Below, one piece after another: positions 27,156 to 35,838 of a stretch of DNA of 64,000 bases. The stretch's first letter is position 1; each line of letters starts with the position of its first letter. This DNA is from Pedobacter sp. N36a (GTDB lineage Bacteria; Bacteroidota; Bacteroidia; Sphingobacteriales; Sphingobacteriaceae). The stretch is from the NCBI RefSeq assembly GCF_014472395.1, contig NZ_JACSZW010000008.1, positions 159,026 through 223,025 of the forward strand, given 5' to 3'. The notes beneath the pieces were generated by a model. That model made no database searches. It was not told where the DNA came from and saw only the letters and a program-made list of their open reading frames with translations. Made by a program: the position numbers and the translations under genes.

Positions 27156-28532
27156 ATGGCCAAAATTTTATTAAAACAGGTGGGACCTTTTGCAGTTTTA
27201 GCAATAATTGCAATTTTAGCCCTTTTTGTACCCCTGCATCCGAACTTTGATGAGGGAAAATACAATTCTTCAGATATTGCATTCATTTTAGTGGCTACTG
27301 CCCTGGTTTTTTTGATGACTCCAGGCCTTGCTTTCTTTTATGGAGGTATGGTTCATCGTAAAAACGTTCTTTCTACGATGATCAAGAGTGTGGTTGCCGC
27401 AGGAGTGATCAGCGTTTTATGGGTAACTGTTAGCTTTAGTCTTGCTTTTGGTGAAAGCATCAACGGATTAATCGGAAATCCATTAACCTATTTGTTCTTT
27501 CAGGGCGTAAACTCCGGACCATCATGGAGCCTGGCACCAACCATACCATTAACCTTATTTGCACTTTTTCAATTGATGTTTGCGATCATTACTCCAGGTC
27601 TGGTGGTAGGGGCTGTTGCCGAGCGTATTCGTTTCACTTCCTATATCTTATTTATTGTGCTGTTTGCACTTTTCGTGTATTCACCATTGGCACATTGGAC
27701 ATGGCATCCGGAAGGCATCCTGTTTAAAATGGGTGTGCTCGATTTTGCTGGCGGTACCGTAGTACATATCTCTGCTGGTATGGCTGCTTTAGCAGGAGCT
27801 TTAGTCTTAAAAAGAAGAAGAAGCCACCAGGATCACCAGGAAGTGCCACCAGCAAATATTCCTTATGTGCTGATCGGTACTGGTTTGTTATGGTTCGGCT
27901 GGTTTGGCTTCAATGCGGGTTCTGCATTAGGCGCAAATAGTTTGGCAGTCTCTGCATTTGCAACTACCAATATCGCCGCTGGTGCAGCAGGACTATCGTG
28001 GATGTTTTTCGATGTAGCCAGAGGTAAAAAACCTTCTGTACTTGGTTTCTGTATCGGTGCAGTGGTGGGTTTAGTGGCCATCACACCTGGTGCTGGATTT
28101 GTGAGTATTCCGTCCAGTATTTTTATCGGTGCAGCTGCTGCGGTAGTTTCTAACCTTGCGGTAGTCTGGAAATCAAAAACCAGTTTAGATGATACATTAG
28201 ACGTATTCCCTTGTCATGGAGTAGGTGGCATTGTTGGAATGCTGCTGACCGGCATATTTGCCACAAAAACGGTAAATGCAGGTGGTGTAGATGGTTTGCT
28301 GTATGGAAATCCGACGTTTTTCTTTACCCAGCTGAAAGGTGTACTCATTGTCGCTGTATTCAGTTTCGTTGTGTCTTTCCTAATCTTCAAGCTGATCAAT
28401 GTGGTTCAGCCAATCCGTGTGACTTCTGAGGAAGAAGAAGCAGGCCTTGATGCTAGTCAGCATGACGAAAAGTATTTCCAGGGTACCTTAATTGTGGCCG
28501 CTACAGGAGTAGAAATCGACAATGCGGATTAG
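27156..28532 (+). CDS. amt: Ammonium transporter (Amt/MEP/Rh family)
   Basis: The 458-residue protein has about 11-12 membrane helices and Amt signatures: FFYGGMVHRKNVLSTM, DFAGGTVVHISAGMAAL, and the twin-histidine pore residues in PLAHWTWHPEG and FPCHGVGGIVGML. It conducts ammonium (as NH3 plus a proton) into the cytosol, usually when nitrogen is scarce. No PII (glnK) gene is adjacent, unlike in many bacteria; instead a putative porin follows after 107 bp, an arrangement common in Bacteroidota. The last 35 residues form a charged cytosolic tail. Confidence 0.95.
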   Translation: MAKILLKQVGPFAVLAIIAILALFVPLHPNFDEGKYNSSDIAFILVATALVFLMTPGLAFFYGGMVHRKNVLSTMIKSVVAAGVISVLWVTVSFSLAFGESINGLIGNPLTYLFFQGVNSGPSWSLAPTIPLTLFALFQLMFAIITPGLVVGAVAERIRFTSYILFIVLFALFVYSPLAHWTWHPEGILFKMGVLDFAGGTVVHISAGMAALAGALVLKRRRSHQDHQEVPPANIPYVLIGTGLLWFGWFGFNAGSALGANSLAVSAFATTNIAAGAAGLSWMFFDVARGKKPSVLGFCIGAVVGLVAITPGAGFVSIPSSIFIGAAAAVVSNLAVVWKSKTSLDDTLDVFPCHGVGGIVGMLLTGIFATKTVNAGGVDGLLYGNPTFFFTQLKGVLIVAVFSFVVSFLIFKLINVVQPIRVTSEEEEAGLDASQHDEKYFQGTLIVAATGVEIDNAD

Positions 28533-28639
28533 CTAACCCCTATACAAATCATCATTAAAACACTGTTGCCTATGTAATATTGCCCCCAGTACAAATGCTT
28601 TAACTCATTATTGATTCTATACCTCAAACCAACCAAACC

Positions 28640-29659
28640 ATGAAACTAAAATCAATTTTTACCACTGCATCACTGTCCTTCGCTTCCTTTTCTTATGCTC
28701 AGGAAGCGCCTTTGCAGATTTCCGGATCTGTCGATACGTACTATAAGTATGATTTTTCGAAACAACCTAATATCGGAACCAGCTTTGGCAGCGACCAAAA
28801 TTCTATCTCTTTAGGGATGATAGATCTGGCGCTAAAGAAAACTACAGGAAAAGCTTCATTTGTTGGTGAATTGTCTTTTGGACCACGAGGACAATATCAA
28901 TCTTTAATTAATGGAGACGGAACTGACGATAATTCTTTTCATATTCAGAATTTATATGCCGCTTATGCTTTTACGGATAAGTTTACGGTAACTGCCGGAT
29001 ATATGGGAACATTTATTGGCTATGAAGTGATCTCTCCGACAGGTAACTACAATTATTCGACTTCGTACCTGTTCACCAGTGGGCCCTTTCAGAATGCAGG
29101 GGTTAAAGGAAGTTATGCTTTTTCAAGTAAAGTGAGTTTGATGTTGGGCTTGTTCAACGACTGGAATGTATACAAAGACCTGAATGGCGTGTCGCATGTA
29201 GGTGGGCAATTGACGGTAAGTCCGGTAGAAGGTTGGACGGCTTACCTGAATGTGTTGTCGGGGAAATCTGCGGGAGCAGTAGGAACTGGAACCATCCTGG
29301 ATTTAACCACGGCTTATCAGGTGACGGAAAAAGTGAAATTGGGTTTGAATGCCGCTGATTACACGGTCACCCATGATGGAGGAGGTTACACCGGAGCTGC
29401 ATTGTATGCGCAGAATGCGTTTAGTACTGCATTTTCTTTAGGTCTGAGGGGAGAGTACTTTAATTGGAAAGGAACGGGGGAGGATAGCGATGAACACATT
29501 ACTGCGCTTACCTTATCTGCAAATGTGAAATCCGGTGGACTGACCTTTATTCCTGAAGTTCGCTTTGATGACGGCTCTACGCCAATGTTTGTGAACAAAA
29601 ACCTCAATCCCTCTAAAAATGCCTCTCAATTTTCCCTTGCAGTGGTATATGCTTTTTAG
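28640..29659 (+). CDS. Outer-membrane beta-barrel porin (BBP2/OmpL-like)
   Basis: The 339-residue protein has a signal peptide ending FSYAQ, followed by alternating amphipathic strands rich in aromatic and small residues, and it ends in AVVYAF with a C-terminal Phe, as expected for BamA-inserted barrels. The mature start, LQISGSVDTYYKYDFS, is typical of the beta-barrel porin-2 family. It probably lets small solutes through the outer membrane. Its position after amt suggests a role in nitrogen-source uptake, which is inference. Confidence 0.8.
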   Translation: MKLKSIFTTASLSFASFSYAQEAPLQISGSVDTYYKYDFSKQPNIGTSFGSDQNSISLGMIDLALKKTTGKASFVGELSFGPRGQYQSLINGDGTDDNSFHIQNLYAAYAFTDKFTVTAGYMGTFIGYEVISPTGNYNYSTSYLFTSGPFQNAGVKGSYAFSSKVSLMLGLFNDWNVYKDLNGVSHVGGQLTVSPVEGWTAYLNVLSGKSAGAVGTGTILDLTTAYQVTEKVKLGLNAADYTVTHDGGGYTGAALYAQNAFSTAFSLGLRGEYFNWKGTGEDSDEHITALTLSANVKSGGLTFIPEVRFDDGSTPMFVNKNLNPSKNASQFSLAVVYAF

Positions 29660-29762
29660 TCTTCGTTAATTCAATATAGGAGGTTGTTTAAATCAGATTT
29701 TGTATCCTGTTTTAACAGCCTTCTTCCTTTTTAACTAAATTACCTTCTTTAAAAATGTGCTT

Positions 29763-30443
29763 ATGAAATTAGCTGTAATAGGATTGTTCTCTTTTATCGG
29801 AATGGCTGGCGTTTTTGCGCAGGAACTCAAAGAAAAGCAAAAATCGGAACAGAAAGAGATCTCCGGCCTGGAAAATAATAGGAAAGAAAAGTTGAGCGCT
29901 CCAATGAAAACAGAAGAAGAGCTCCCATTGGATGATAGGGGAAAGTACATCTACTATGAAGTAGTGAGCCGAAAAGGGAAAACAAAAGAGGAACTCATTA
30001 AAGCCGCGAAAAGATATTTTAAAAGTGATTCAAGCCCTAAAATCAGCCTCGTAGAAAAAGATTCCCTGTATACCGGCAAAGGAAAATTGATCATCAATAA
30101 ATCAGCCTTCCTATTGACTCGTCCTTCGGGAGAAGTTCGTTACCAGCTATACCTCGATTTTAAAGAAGGTAAGTATCGTTTTTGGCTAACTGATTTCAGT
30201 TTTATTCCTTATCAGCGGGATCGTTACGGCAATTTTGTTCCTACCACTGCAATAGGAATACCATTAGAACAAAAGCCCGGGAAATTAAACGCAGTAGAAT
30301 GGGCTTCGTACCTTAAAGCAACGGCAAAAGAAGCGCAGGTGTTTGCTGCTAATTTGAAGCAGGGAATGTTGGCAGGTACAGCAATAATTCAACCTGCCGC
30401 AAAAGCGATTCCGGTACAAAGTACAAAAAATCAAAAATGGTAG
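29763..30443 (+). CDS. DUF4468-type secreted protein
   Basis: The protein has 226 residues from the ATG at 29763; the in-frame GTG at 29757 adds only two. It has a signal peptide ending VFAQE, a charged linker, and a domain resembling DUF4468, a TBP-like fold found in Bacteroidota exported proteins, with KGKLIINKSAFLLTRPSGEVRYQLYLDFKEGKYRFWLTDF-like strands spread over residues 110-150. Function is unknown. Its stop is immediately adjacent to the stop of the convergent YkuK-type gene. Confidence 0.7.
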   Translation: MKLAVIGLFSFIGMAGVFAQELKEKQKSEQKEISGLENNRKEKLSAPMKTEEELPLDDRGKYIYYEVVSRKGKTKEELIKAAKRYFKSDSSPKISLVEKDSLYTGKGKLIINKSAFLLTRPSGEVRYQLYLDFKEGKYRFWLTDFSFIPYQRDRYGNFVPTTAIGIPLEQKPGKLNAVEWASYLKATAKEAQVFAANLKQGMLAGTAIIQPAAKAIPVQSTKNQKW

Positions 30444-30917
30444 TTAGTGCACCATTTTATCCGCGCAGGTGGAACTAGCAAAAGCTTCAGGCTTGGCCTT
30501 GAAAATAAAACCCATACTCAGGATGTAACCCATCGCCTCATTTAAAGCCTTATTCGATTTAAACATTGGATTGGTGTTAATGTCTGCGTGAACCTCCAGA
30601 TCCACATCATACAAGTCCAGTAAATCGCAAACAGAATAGGCAGTTTCAATGGATTTCTGCACCTCTACCAGCATTCTCTCTTTGATGCTCATCTTCTGTG
30701 GCGTTTTTTCCTGATGGATGTACATGAAGCCTCCATGGTTTTCCCTCAACAGGACAATGACAGTCGCAAAATCAGTGAGTGGCCCTTTTACCTGTGAGTC
30801 TGTACCGATACAGACCTTGAGGTGGAACCCTTTCTCGGTCTCCCTAATGATGGCTTGTTCTACTTCTTCTAAAATCGACGTGTGAATCACTTCGCCGCTA
30901 AATTTCTTCCAGGTCAT
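30444..30917 (-). CDS. RNase H-like protein of the YkuK/DUF458 family
   Basis: The 157-residue protein shows the DUF458 pattern: VCIGTDSQVKG near residue 36 supplies an acidic RNase H-like strand, LEVHADINT near residue 110 a second, and the C-terminal GYILSMGFIFKAKPEAFASSTCADK a third region. YkuK in Bacillus is of unknown function, with an RNase H-like fold predicted. It is cytosolic and tail-to-tail with the DUF4468 gene with no base between them. Confidence 0.82.
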   Translation of the reverse strand: MTWKKFSGEVIHTSILEEVEQAIIRETEKGFHLKVCIGTDSQVKGPLTDFATVIVLLRENHGGFMYIHQEKTPQKMSIKERMLVEVQKSIETAYSVCDLLDLYDVDLEVHADINTNPMFKSNKALNEAMGYILSMGFIFKAKPEAFASSTCADKMVH

Positions 30918-31240
30918 ACGTTATTGGTGTTAATTGAACAACCCGTATTCAGGTTTCTTAAAAATAAGTGGATTAAATTAAATAACCATTAATTTTATGT
31001 GGTTTAATTGTCAACAAGCACTTAGTTTTCAACAGGTTGTGTCCTATTTTTACGTAAAATAAGGGTGGAAAGATGTCTTACAGCTTGCTGCGGGCGCTTT
31101 ATAAGAGAAGAGCAAGAAGTTAAAATCAGCTGCCTTAAGACAAAAAATGAAAACCCTTTCTTTTCATTTTTGTTATAATATTTCTTCACTAAGGATCGTT
31201 TCTTAAAGAAGAACAGGTTATTTATCTAAATATAAGCATT
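30918..31240. other. Gene-free stretch with one AT hairpin
   Basis: The 323 bp hold no convincing gene. AAAAATGAAAA (31143-31153) and TTTTCATTTTT (31161-31171) form an 11-bp stem with a 7-base loop, which could end a leftward or rightward transcript or attenuate the small gene downstream. The remainder is AT-rich and probably contains the promoters of the two flanking divergent genes. Confidence 0.45.
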
Positions 31241-31459
31241 ATGAAAGCAGAATTGATTAATGAGTTTTATTTACTACAGCAAAGCATGGCTCCTTATGAT
31301 TATCGCGAGAAAATTGAGGAGCAGGTTTATGAACCTTTAAAGAAAGCAAATCATAAAATGACCTCCTGGATCTATAGGCGCGGGAAAATGTTGATGATCC
31401 TGGATCGGAAGATGAACAGCTCCATGAAGCACCTGAGAAGAAAATACCTGAAGTTTTAA
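31241..31459 (+). CDS. Small basic protein of unknown function (72 aa)
   Basis: The predicted 72-residue protein is helical and basic, especially in the C-terminal half (WIYRRGKMLMILDRKMNSSMKHLRRKYLKF-like composition over residues 43-72). It has no signal peptide or recognised motif. It starts at an ATG in a free-standing position before the helicase gene, which has its own -7 box. Coding is plausible but not proven. Confidence 0.45.
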   Translation: MKAELINEFYLLQQSMAPYDYREKIEEQVYEPLKKANHKMTSWIYRRGKMLMILDRKMNSSMKHLRRKYLKF

Positions 31460-31512
31460 TCTGAATTTTATATTTCCCAGCATTAACACTAAGGGTTAAG
31501 GCTTAATTCCCT

Positions 31513-31520
31513 TATCTTTG
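31513..31520 (+). promoter_or_regulatory. Candidate -7 box for the helicase gene
   Basis: TATCTTTG matches TAnnTTTG and lies 7 bp before the ATG at 31528, implying a very short 5' leader. No -33 TTTG is visible at the usual distance. Confidence 0.4.
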
Positions 31521-31527
31521 TGCCATT

Positions 31528-32832
31528 ATGGTAGAAAAGATACTGGAGAAATTAAAAATTACTTCTTTGAATGAGATGCAGCAGGCATCACTTGCGGCGA
31601 CCGGAAAAGGAAGTGACGTGGTTCTATTGGCACCTACAGGTTCTGGTAAAACATTAGGCTTTTTGTTTCCTCTATTGAACAACCTCAATGCAGATGTAAA
31701 AGGAGTGCAGGCTTTAGTACTCGTACCTTCTCGTGAACTTGCTTTACAAATTGAGCAAGTATTCAAGCAGATGGGAACTGGGTTTAAAGTGAACTGCTGT
31801 TATGGGGGGCACCCTGTTAAAACAGAACGAAATAATTTAGAACAACCACCGGCGGTACTGATTGGTACACCAGGAAGAATAGCATATCATTTGCGTCATG
31901 AGAATTTCGATGAATCTCCAATCCATACCCTAGTGTTGGACGAGTTCGATAAGGCGCTGGAATTTGGTTTCCAACAAGATATGGCGTATATCATCGCAAA
32001 ATTACTTTCTTTAAAACAAAGAATTCTGACCTCAGCTACGGCAATGGACCAGATTCCTGATTTTACAGGAGTAACAAAACCGGTGGAAATAGATTTTCTG
32101 AAAGATGTAAAGGTAGCACCAGATTTGAAGCTGAAAAAGGTACTGACTACCGCAGCGGATAAATTGGACACGTTGTTCCAATTGATCTGTAAGATCGGAA
32201 ATAAAACCACTTTGATTTTCTGTAACCACAGGGAAACAGTAGACAGAATCAGTGATTTGCTGATCGACAAAGATTTGGCACACGATATTTTCCATGGTGG
32301 CATGGAGCAGGATGAGCGTGAGCGTGCCTTGCTGAAATTTAGAAATGGAAGTATCAAAATTTTAATCACAACGGATTTAGCTTCACGTGGATTGGATATT
32401 CCCGAGGTAGAATATATCATTCATTACCAGTTGCCCTACACAGAAGATGCCTTCCTGCACCGTAATGGACGTACTGCACGTATGAATGCAAAAGGAACCG
32501 CTTACCTGGTGATTGCTGATGATGAAAAGTACCCTTTCCTGAAAGCAGATATAGAGACGGAAAACCTAAAAGGTAACTTTGCACTGCCTAAAGACAGTCA
32601 GTGGCAAACTTTATACATTGCAGCAGGTAAAAAAGATAAAGTCAATAAAATTGACATCGTTGGTTTATTATTGAAAAAAGGCGGTCTTGAAAAAGAGGAT
32701 GTTGGCCTGATCGAAGTGAAAGATACGGCTTCTTACGTAGCCGTAAAACGAAACATGGTAGGTAGGGTACTCTCGGCTTTAGCTAACGAAAAAATTAAAA
32801 ACAAAAAGGTGAAGATCGAAGTAGCGATGTAA
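31528..32832 (+). CDS. DEAD-box RNA helicase, DbpA-like
   Basis: The 434-residue protein has the two RecA-like domains of a DEAD-box helicase: motif I APTGSGKT, Ia PSRELAL, Ib GTPGR, motif II DEFD in place of DEAD, motif III TSAT, motif V RGLDIP and motif VI HRNGRTAR. The C-terminal 75 residues (KIDIVGLLLKKGGLEKEDVG onward) look like the DbpA RNA-binding domain, which targets 23S rRNA helix 92 in E. coli. A role in late large-subunit assembly is likely. DEFD retains the catalytic Asp-Glu and should be active. Confidence 0.9.
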   Translation: MVEKILEKLKITSLNEMQQASLAATGKGSDVVLLAPTGSGKTLGFLFPLLNNLNADVKGVQALVLVPSRELALQIEQVFKQMGTGFKVNCCYGGHPVKTERNNLEQPPAVLIGTPGRIAYHLRHENFDESPIHTLVLDEFDKALEFGFQQDMAYIIAKLLSLKQRILTSATAMDQIPDFTGVTKPVEIDFLKDVKVAPDLKLKKVLTTAADKLDTLFQLICKIGNKTTLIFCNHRETVDRISDLLIDKDLAHDIFHGGMEQDERERALLKFRNGSIKILITTDLASRGLDIPEVEYIIHYQLPYTEDAFLHRNGRTARMNAKGTAYLVIADDEKYPFLKADIETENLKGNFALPKDSQWQTLYIAAGKKDKVNKIDIVGLLLKKGGLEKEDVGLIEVKDTASYVAVKRNMVGRVLSALANEKIKNKKVKIEVAM

Positions 32833-32881
32833 ATCGTAATATTTAATTACTGATCTAAATTTAATACATAAAGTTCAAATA

Positions 32882-33130
32882 ATGAGCAATAACGATATTT
32901 TTAAGAAATTACGCGTAGCACTCGAGCTAACAAATGATGATATCATCAAAATAATGGAATTAGTGAACTTTAAAATCACTAAAAGCGAGCTTGGTTCCTT
33001 TTTTAGGAGCGATGACCATCCAAATTTTAAGCCATGCGGTGACCAGATTCTGAGAAACTTTTTAAATGGCCTGGTGATTTACAAAAGAGGTCCAAGACTA
33101 ACTGAACCGACTGAAAAACCAGCAAACTAA
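32882..33130 (+). CDS. DUF1456 (YehS-like) protein, single repeat
   Basis: The 82-residue protein corresponds to one DUF1456 repeat, NNDIFKKLRVALELTNDDI and KITKSELGSFFRSDDHPNF. E. coli YehS has two such repeats in about 156 residues, so this is the single-domain version. Function is unknown. It follows the helicase gene by 49 bp and is followed by a strong terminator, so it may share the helicase transcript. Confidence 0.82.
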   Translation: MSNNDIFKKLRVALELTNDDIIKIMELVNFKITKSELGSFFRSDDHPNFKPCGDQILRNFLNGLVIYKRGPRLTEPTEKPAN

Positions 33131-33148
33131 AAATTTATTTTTTTGATT

Positions 33149-33189
33149 AAGCCGCGTAGGAAATTACCATTTTCTACGCGGCTTTTTTT
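33149..33189 (+). terminator. Intrinsic terminator after the DUF1456 gene
   Basis: AAGCCGCGTAG (33149-33159) pairs perfectly with CTACGCGGCTT (33174-33184); adjacent bases extend the stem, and a run of seven T residues follows. Confidence 0.88.
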
Positions 33190-33316
33190 ATCCAAAAAAT
33201 TCTGTTATCATGGTTAATTATGGGTCTAACTAAGAATCTGTAAACTTTTGTATATAACAGCTTATTGTATAATTTAGATAATTTTTGTTTAATCTATAAT
33301 TAGAGATTGTGTCCAA

Positions 33317-33961
33317 ATGAGAAAAATGATAAAATTTTGTGTATTGTTACTGATAATTAGGGTATAACGCCTATAAAGAAGTAGGGGCATTCCACCAGTA
33401 GTAACCTCACCGGCAGAAACCATTGTGACTAAAACACCGGCACAGCTGAAATCTGGTGAAGCCATTACTTATGTGGTTACCCTGGAAAAAAGTGTAAGCA
33501 CTAAAGGATTGACTAAATCTGATACTTTAACCATACAAGCCTTCCTGGATAAGGATAAATTCGAAAACGGTAAAACCTATGTGCTGAAAAACATCTATTA
33601 TGATTTTGACAAGTCGACCATCAGACCAGATGCAGCAAAAGAGCTCGATAAACTGCTGGCTATCCTAAAAGAGAATCTAGGAATTTCGATTGAACTTGGG
33701 TCCCATACCGACAGTAGGGGAGCAGACCAATACAACCAATGGTTATCGCAAAGAAGGGCAAATGCTGCGGCACAATACCTTATTGACCGTGGAATAGACC
33801 ATTCCAGAATCACCGCTAAAGGATACGCAGAGACAATGTTAATGAATAAATGTGGCAATGGACTGAAATGCAGTCGCCAATTCTTCGAATTGAAAATGAG
33901 CAGCCAGCAAAATCAATTATCTCGTTTTGAATTACTGCTAAAACTATTTAATAACAATTAG
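33317..33961 (+). pseudogene. Degenerate OmpA-family outer-membrane protein gene
   Basis: An ATG at 33317 opens a signal-peptide-like start (RKMIKFCVLLLII), but in-frame stops TAA at 33365 and TAA at 33374 follow. The same frame then reopens into PPVVTSPAETIVTKTPAQ and an OmpA C-terminal domain (LKNIYYDFDKSTIRPDAAKEL, ELGSHTDSRGADQYNQWLS). The end diverges from the family: the usual NRRTEF segment is replaced by SRFELLLKLFNNN. Full-length relatives have a large N-terminal part with repeats, which is missing here. The remaining ORF could only start at a GTG (33425) without a signal peptide, so a functional outer-membrane product is unlikely. Confidence 0.65.
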
Positions 33962-34019
33962 ATAATCTAAAAGTAATTATTTAATTTGCTGAGATTTTAA
34001 AAAATAGAGAACGAGTACA

Positions 34020-34886
34020 ATGAATTCAAATTCAATAAAACTGCCTTATATAGGTGTGGATATAGGAGGTTCGCACATTACTGCTGCCCATGTTGATGCC
34101 ACAACTTTTAAGGTAATTGAAAATACCCTGAAAAGGGAAAGAGTTGCGGCTATGGATACTTTAGAAGTGATCATTCAATCCTGGCTGAATGTCCTTTCTT
34201 CATTGATTGTCCGCGATAACGGGGAAAGCACTAAAATTGGTATTGCTATGCCAGGACCTTTTGATTATGAAAAAGGGATCTCCATGATGCAGAACCAGGA
34301 AAAATATGATGCACTATACGGAGTGAATGTAAAAGAAATCCTGGCGCAGCGCCTGGATATTCCAGCCGCTGATATCGTGTTCATCAATGATGCAGAAGCT
34401 TTTTTAAGAGGTGAACTAGCCTCAGGAGCAGCGGCAGATAAGGAAAGAGCAATCGGGATCACTTTAGGTACTGGATTGGGTTCTACCAGTAATGGCAGCG
34501 GGATCACCCGTGACATGAACTGGGCTTTCCGTCCATTTAAAGATAGCATCGCTGAAGAGTATATTTCTACACGCTGGTTTCTGAAAAAATATAAAGCACT
34601 CACCGGGGAAGAAGTTAAAAACGTAGAAGTCCTGCTGGAAGTAGCTGATCAAGCGCTGAAAAATGAAATATTTGAAGAATTTTCGGACAATCTCAGTATC
34701 TTTCTGAATGATTTTATCGCACATGAACAACCACAAGTGGTCGTAATCGGGGGTAATATCGCAAAGACTTGGGATCATTTTATCGACCTGCTAAAAGCCA
34801 AAATCAAAGATAAAACTGTAGCAATCAGACAAAGTGAAATGTGGGAGGATGCGGCACTGGTTGGTGCAGCCAATGCATTAGTTTAA
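34020..34886 (+). CDS. ROK-family sugar kinase or regulator-like protein
   Basis: The 288-residue protein has the ROK/actin-like ATPase phosphate-1 motif YIGVDIGGSHITAAHVD and the GITLGTGLGS phosphate-2 motif, with FINDAEAF supplying the catalytic Asp. It lacks both an N-terminal helix-turn-helix and the cysteine-rich zinc motif found in most ROK kinases (the region after GLGSTS has no cysteine), so substrate specificity is unclear; glucose, N-acetylglucosamine or another hexose is possible. The esterase gene starts 8 bp downstream, indicating an operon. Confidence 0.82.
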   Translation: MNSNSIKLPYIGVDIGGSHITAAHVDATTFKVIENTLKRERVAAMDTLEVIIQSWLNVLSSLIVRDNGESTKIGIAMPGPFDYEKGISMMQNQEKYDALYGVNVKEILAQRLDIPAADIVFINDAEAFLRGELASGAAADKERAIGITLGTGLGSTSNGSGITRDMNWAFRPFKDSIAEEYISTRWFLKKYKALTGEEVKNVEVLLEVADQALKNEIFEEFSDNLSIFLNDFIAHEQPQVVVIGGNIAKTWDHFIDLLKAKIKDKTVAIRQSEMWEDAALVGAANALV

Positions 34887-34894
34887 TCAAATAG

Positions 34895-35713
34895 ATGAAA
34901 AAATACTTTTTTATTGCAGGGTTATTATCCCTGCTCAGTCCGATTGCTGCGAAAGCTGCAAAGGTAGATACGCTGCAGACCTATAGCACTGCAATGAAAA
35001 AGAACATTAAAGCCGTAGTTGTTCTGCCAGAGGGTTACGATCAGCAAAAGAGTTACCCCAGTGTTTACTTGTTACATGGTTATGATGATACCTATAATGC
35101 CTGGGTAAATTATGTACCAGCGATTAAAAAGTATGCAGACGAGTTTCAAATGATCCTGGTTTGTCCCGACGGAAATTATGCAAGCTGGTATTTTGATAGC
35201 CCGATAGATCCTAAATGGAGATATGAGACTTATGTGAGTCTGGAGTTACCCGGACAGATCGATGCCAAGTATAAAACCATAAAGGATCGGAAAGCTCGCG
35301 CCATTACCGGTTTGAGTATGGGTGGTCATGGTGCATTATACCTTGCGTTTAAACATCAGGATGTATTTGGTGCTGCGGGAAGCATGAGTGGAGGTGTAGA
35401 CCTAAGCCCTTTTCCCCTTAAATGGGACATTGCCAAAAGATTGGGCAGCTATGCCGAATACCGGGAACGCTGGAAACAGAATAGCATTGTAAATATGACC
35501 CACATGCTGGTTCCAAATCAACTGGCTTTAATCATCGACTGTGGACAGGATGATTTCTTCCTGGGTGTTAATAATAAACTGCATAAAGATTTAACTTACC
35601 ATAACATTCCGCACGATTATATCGTCAGACCCGGTGCACACAACTTCGACTATTGGAAAAATGCCATAGTTTATCAGTTGATGTACTTCCGTAATTTCTT
35701 TAGCAAAGCATAG
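34895..35713 (+). CDS. Secreted alpha/beta-hydrolase, esterase D-like
   Basis: The 272-residue protein has a signal peptide (to about AAKAA) and an esterase D/feruloyl esterase-like fold. The nucleophile elbow is GLSMGG, with the Ser expected to attack the ester; the acid is in LIIDCGQDD and the histidine in RPGAHNFDYW. LLHGYDDTYNAW supplies the oxyanion hole. It should act in the periplasm or outside on acetylated or feruloylated sugars or on similar esters. Pairing with a sugar kinase suggests a role in carbohydrate use. Confidence 0.83.
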   Translation: MKKYFFIAGLLSLLSPIAAKAAKVDTLQTYSTAMKKNIKAVVVLPEGYDQQKSYPSVYLLHGYDDTYNAWVNYVPAIKKYADEFQMILVCPDGNYASWYFDSPIDPKWRYETYVSLELPGQIDAKYKTIKDRKARAITGLSMGGHGALYLAFKHQDVFGAAGSMSGGVDLSPFPLKWDIAKRLGSYAEYRERWKQNSIVNMTHMLVPNQLALIIDCGQDDFFLGVNNKLHKDLTYHNIPHDYIVRPGAHNFDYWKNAIVYQLMYFRNFFSKA

Positions 35714-35726
35714 CAATGCAGACTAG

Positions 35727-35753
35727 GAGCCGATTCACCAAATTAATCGGCTC
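35727..35753 (+). terminator. Stem-loop after the esterase gene
   Basis: GAGCCGATT (35727-35735) and AATCGGCTC (35745-35753) form a perfect 9-bp stem 13 bp after the stop. No T-run follows, so it may be a weak terminator or an RNA 3'-end stabiliser. Confidence 0.45.
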
Positions 35754-35772
35754 ATCATCATGTAAAAACCTA

Positions 35773-35810
35773 TAAAAAAATAAGCCCCCTACTTTTAACA
35801 GCAGGGGGCT
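35773..35810 (-). terminator. Intrinsic terminator after clpC
   Basis: On the minus strand AGCCCCCT/AGGGGGCT arms (35803-35810 and 35783-35790) are followed by a T-run, seen as seven A residues at 35774-35780 on the plus strand. It lies 29 bp past the clpC stop and faces the right way for that gene. Confidence 0.8.
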
Positions 35811-35838
35811 CATCATTTATAATTGCCTAAACAAAGTA

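Noticed and set aside
31896..32420. 174-codon minus-strand ORF opposite the DEAD-box helicase
   Set aside because: It lies wholly within motifs of the helicase and is rich in Ser, as expected of an antisense shadow.
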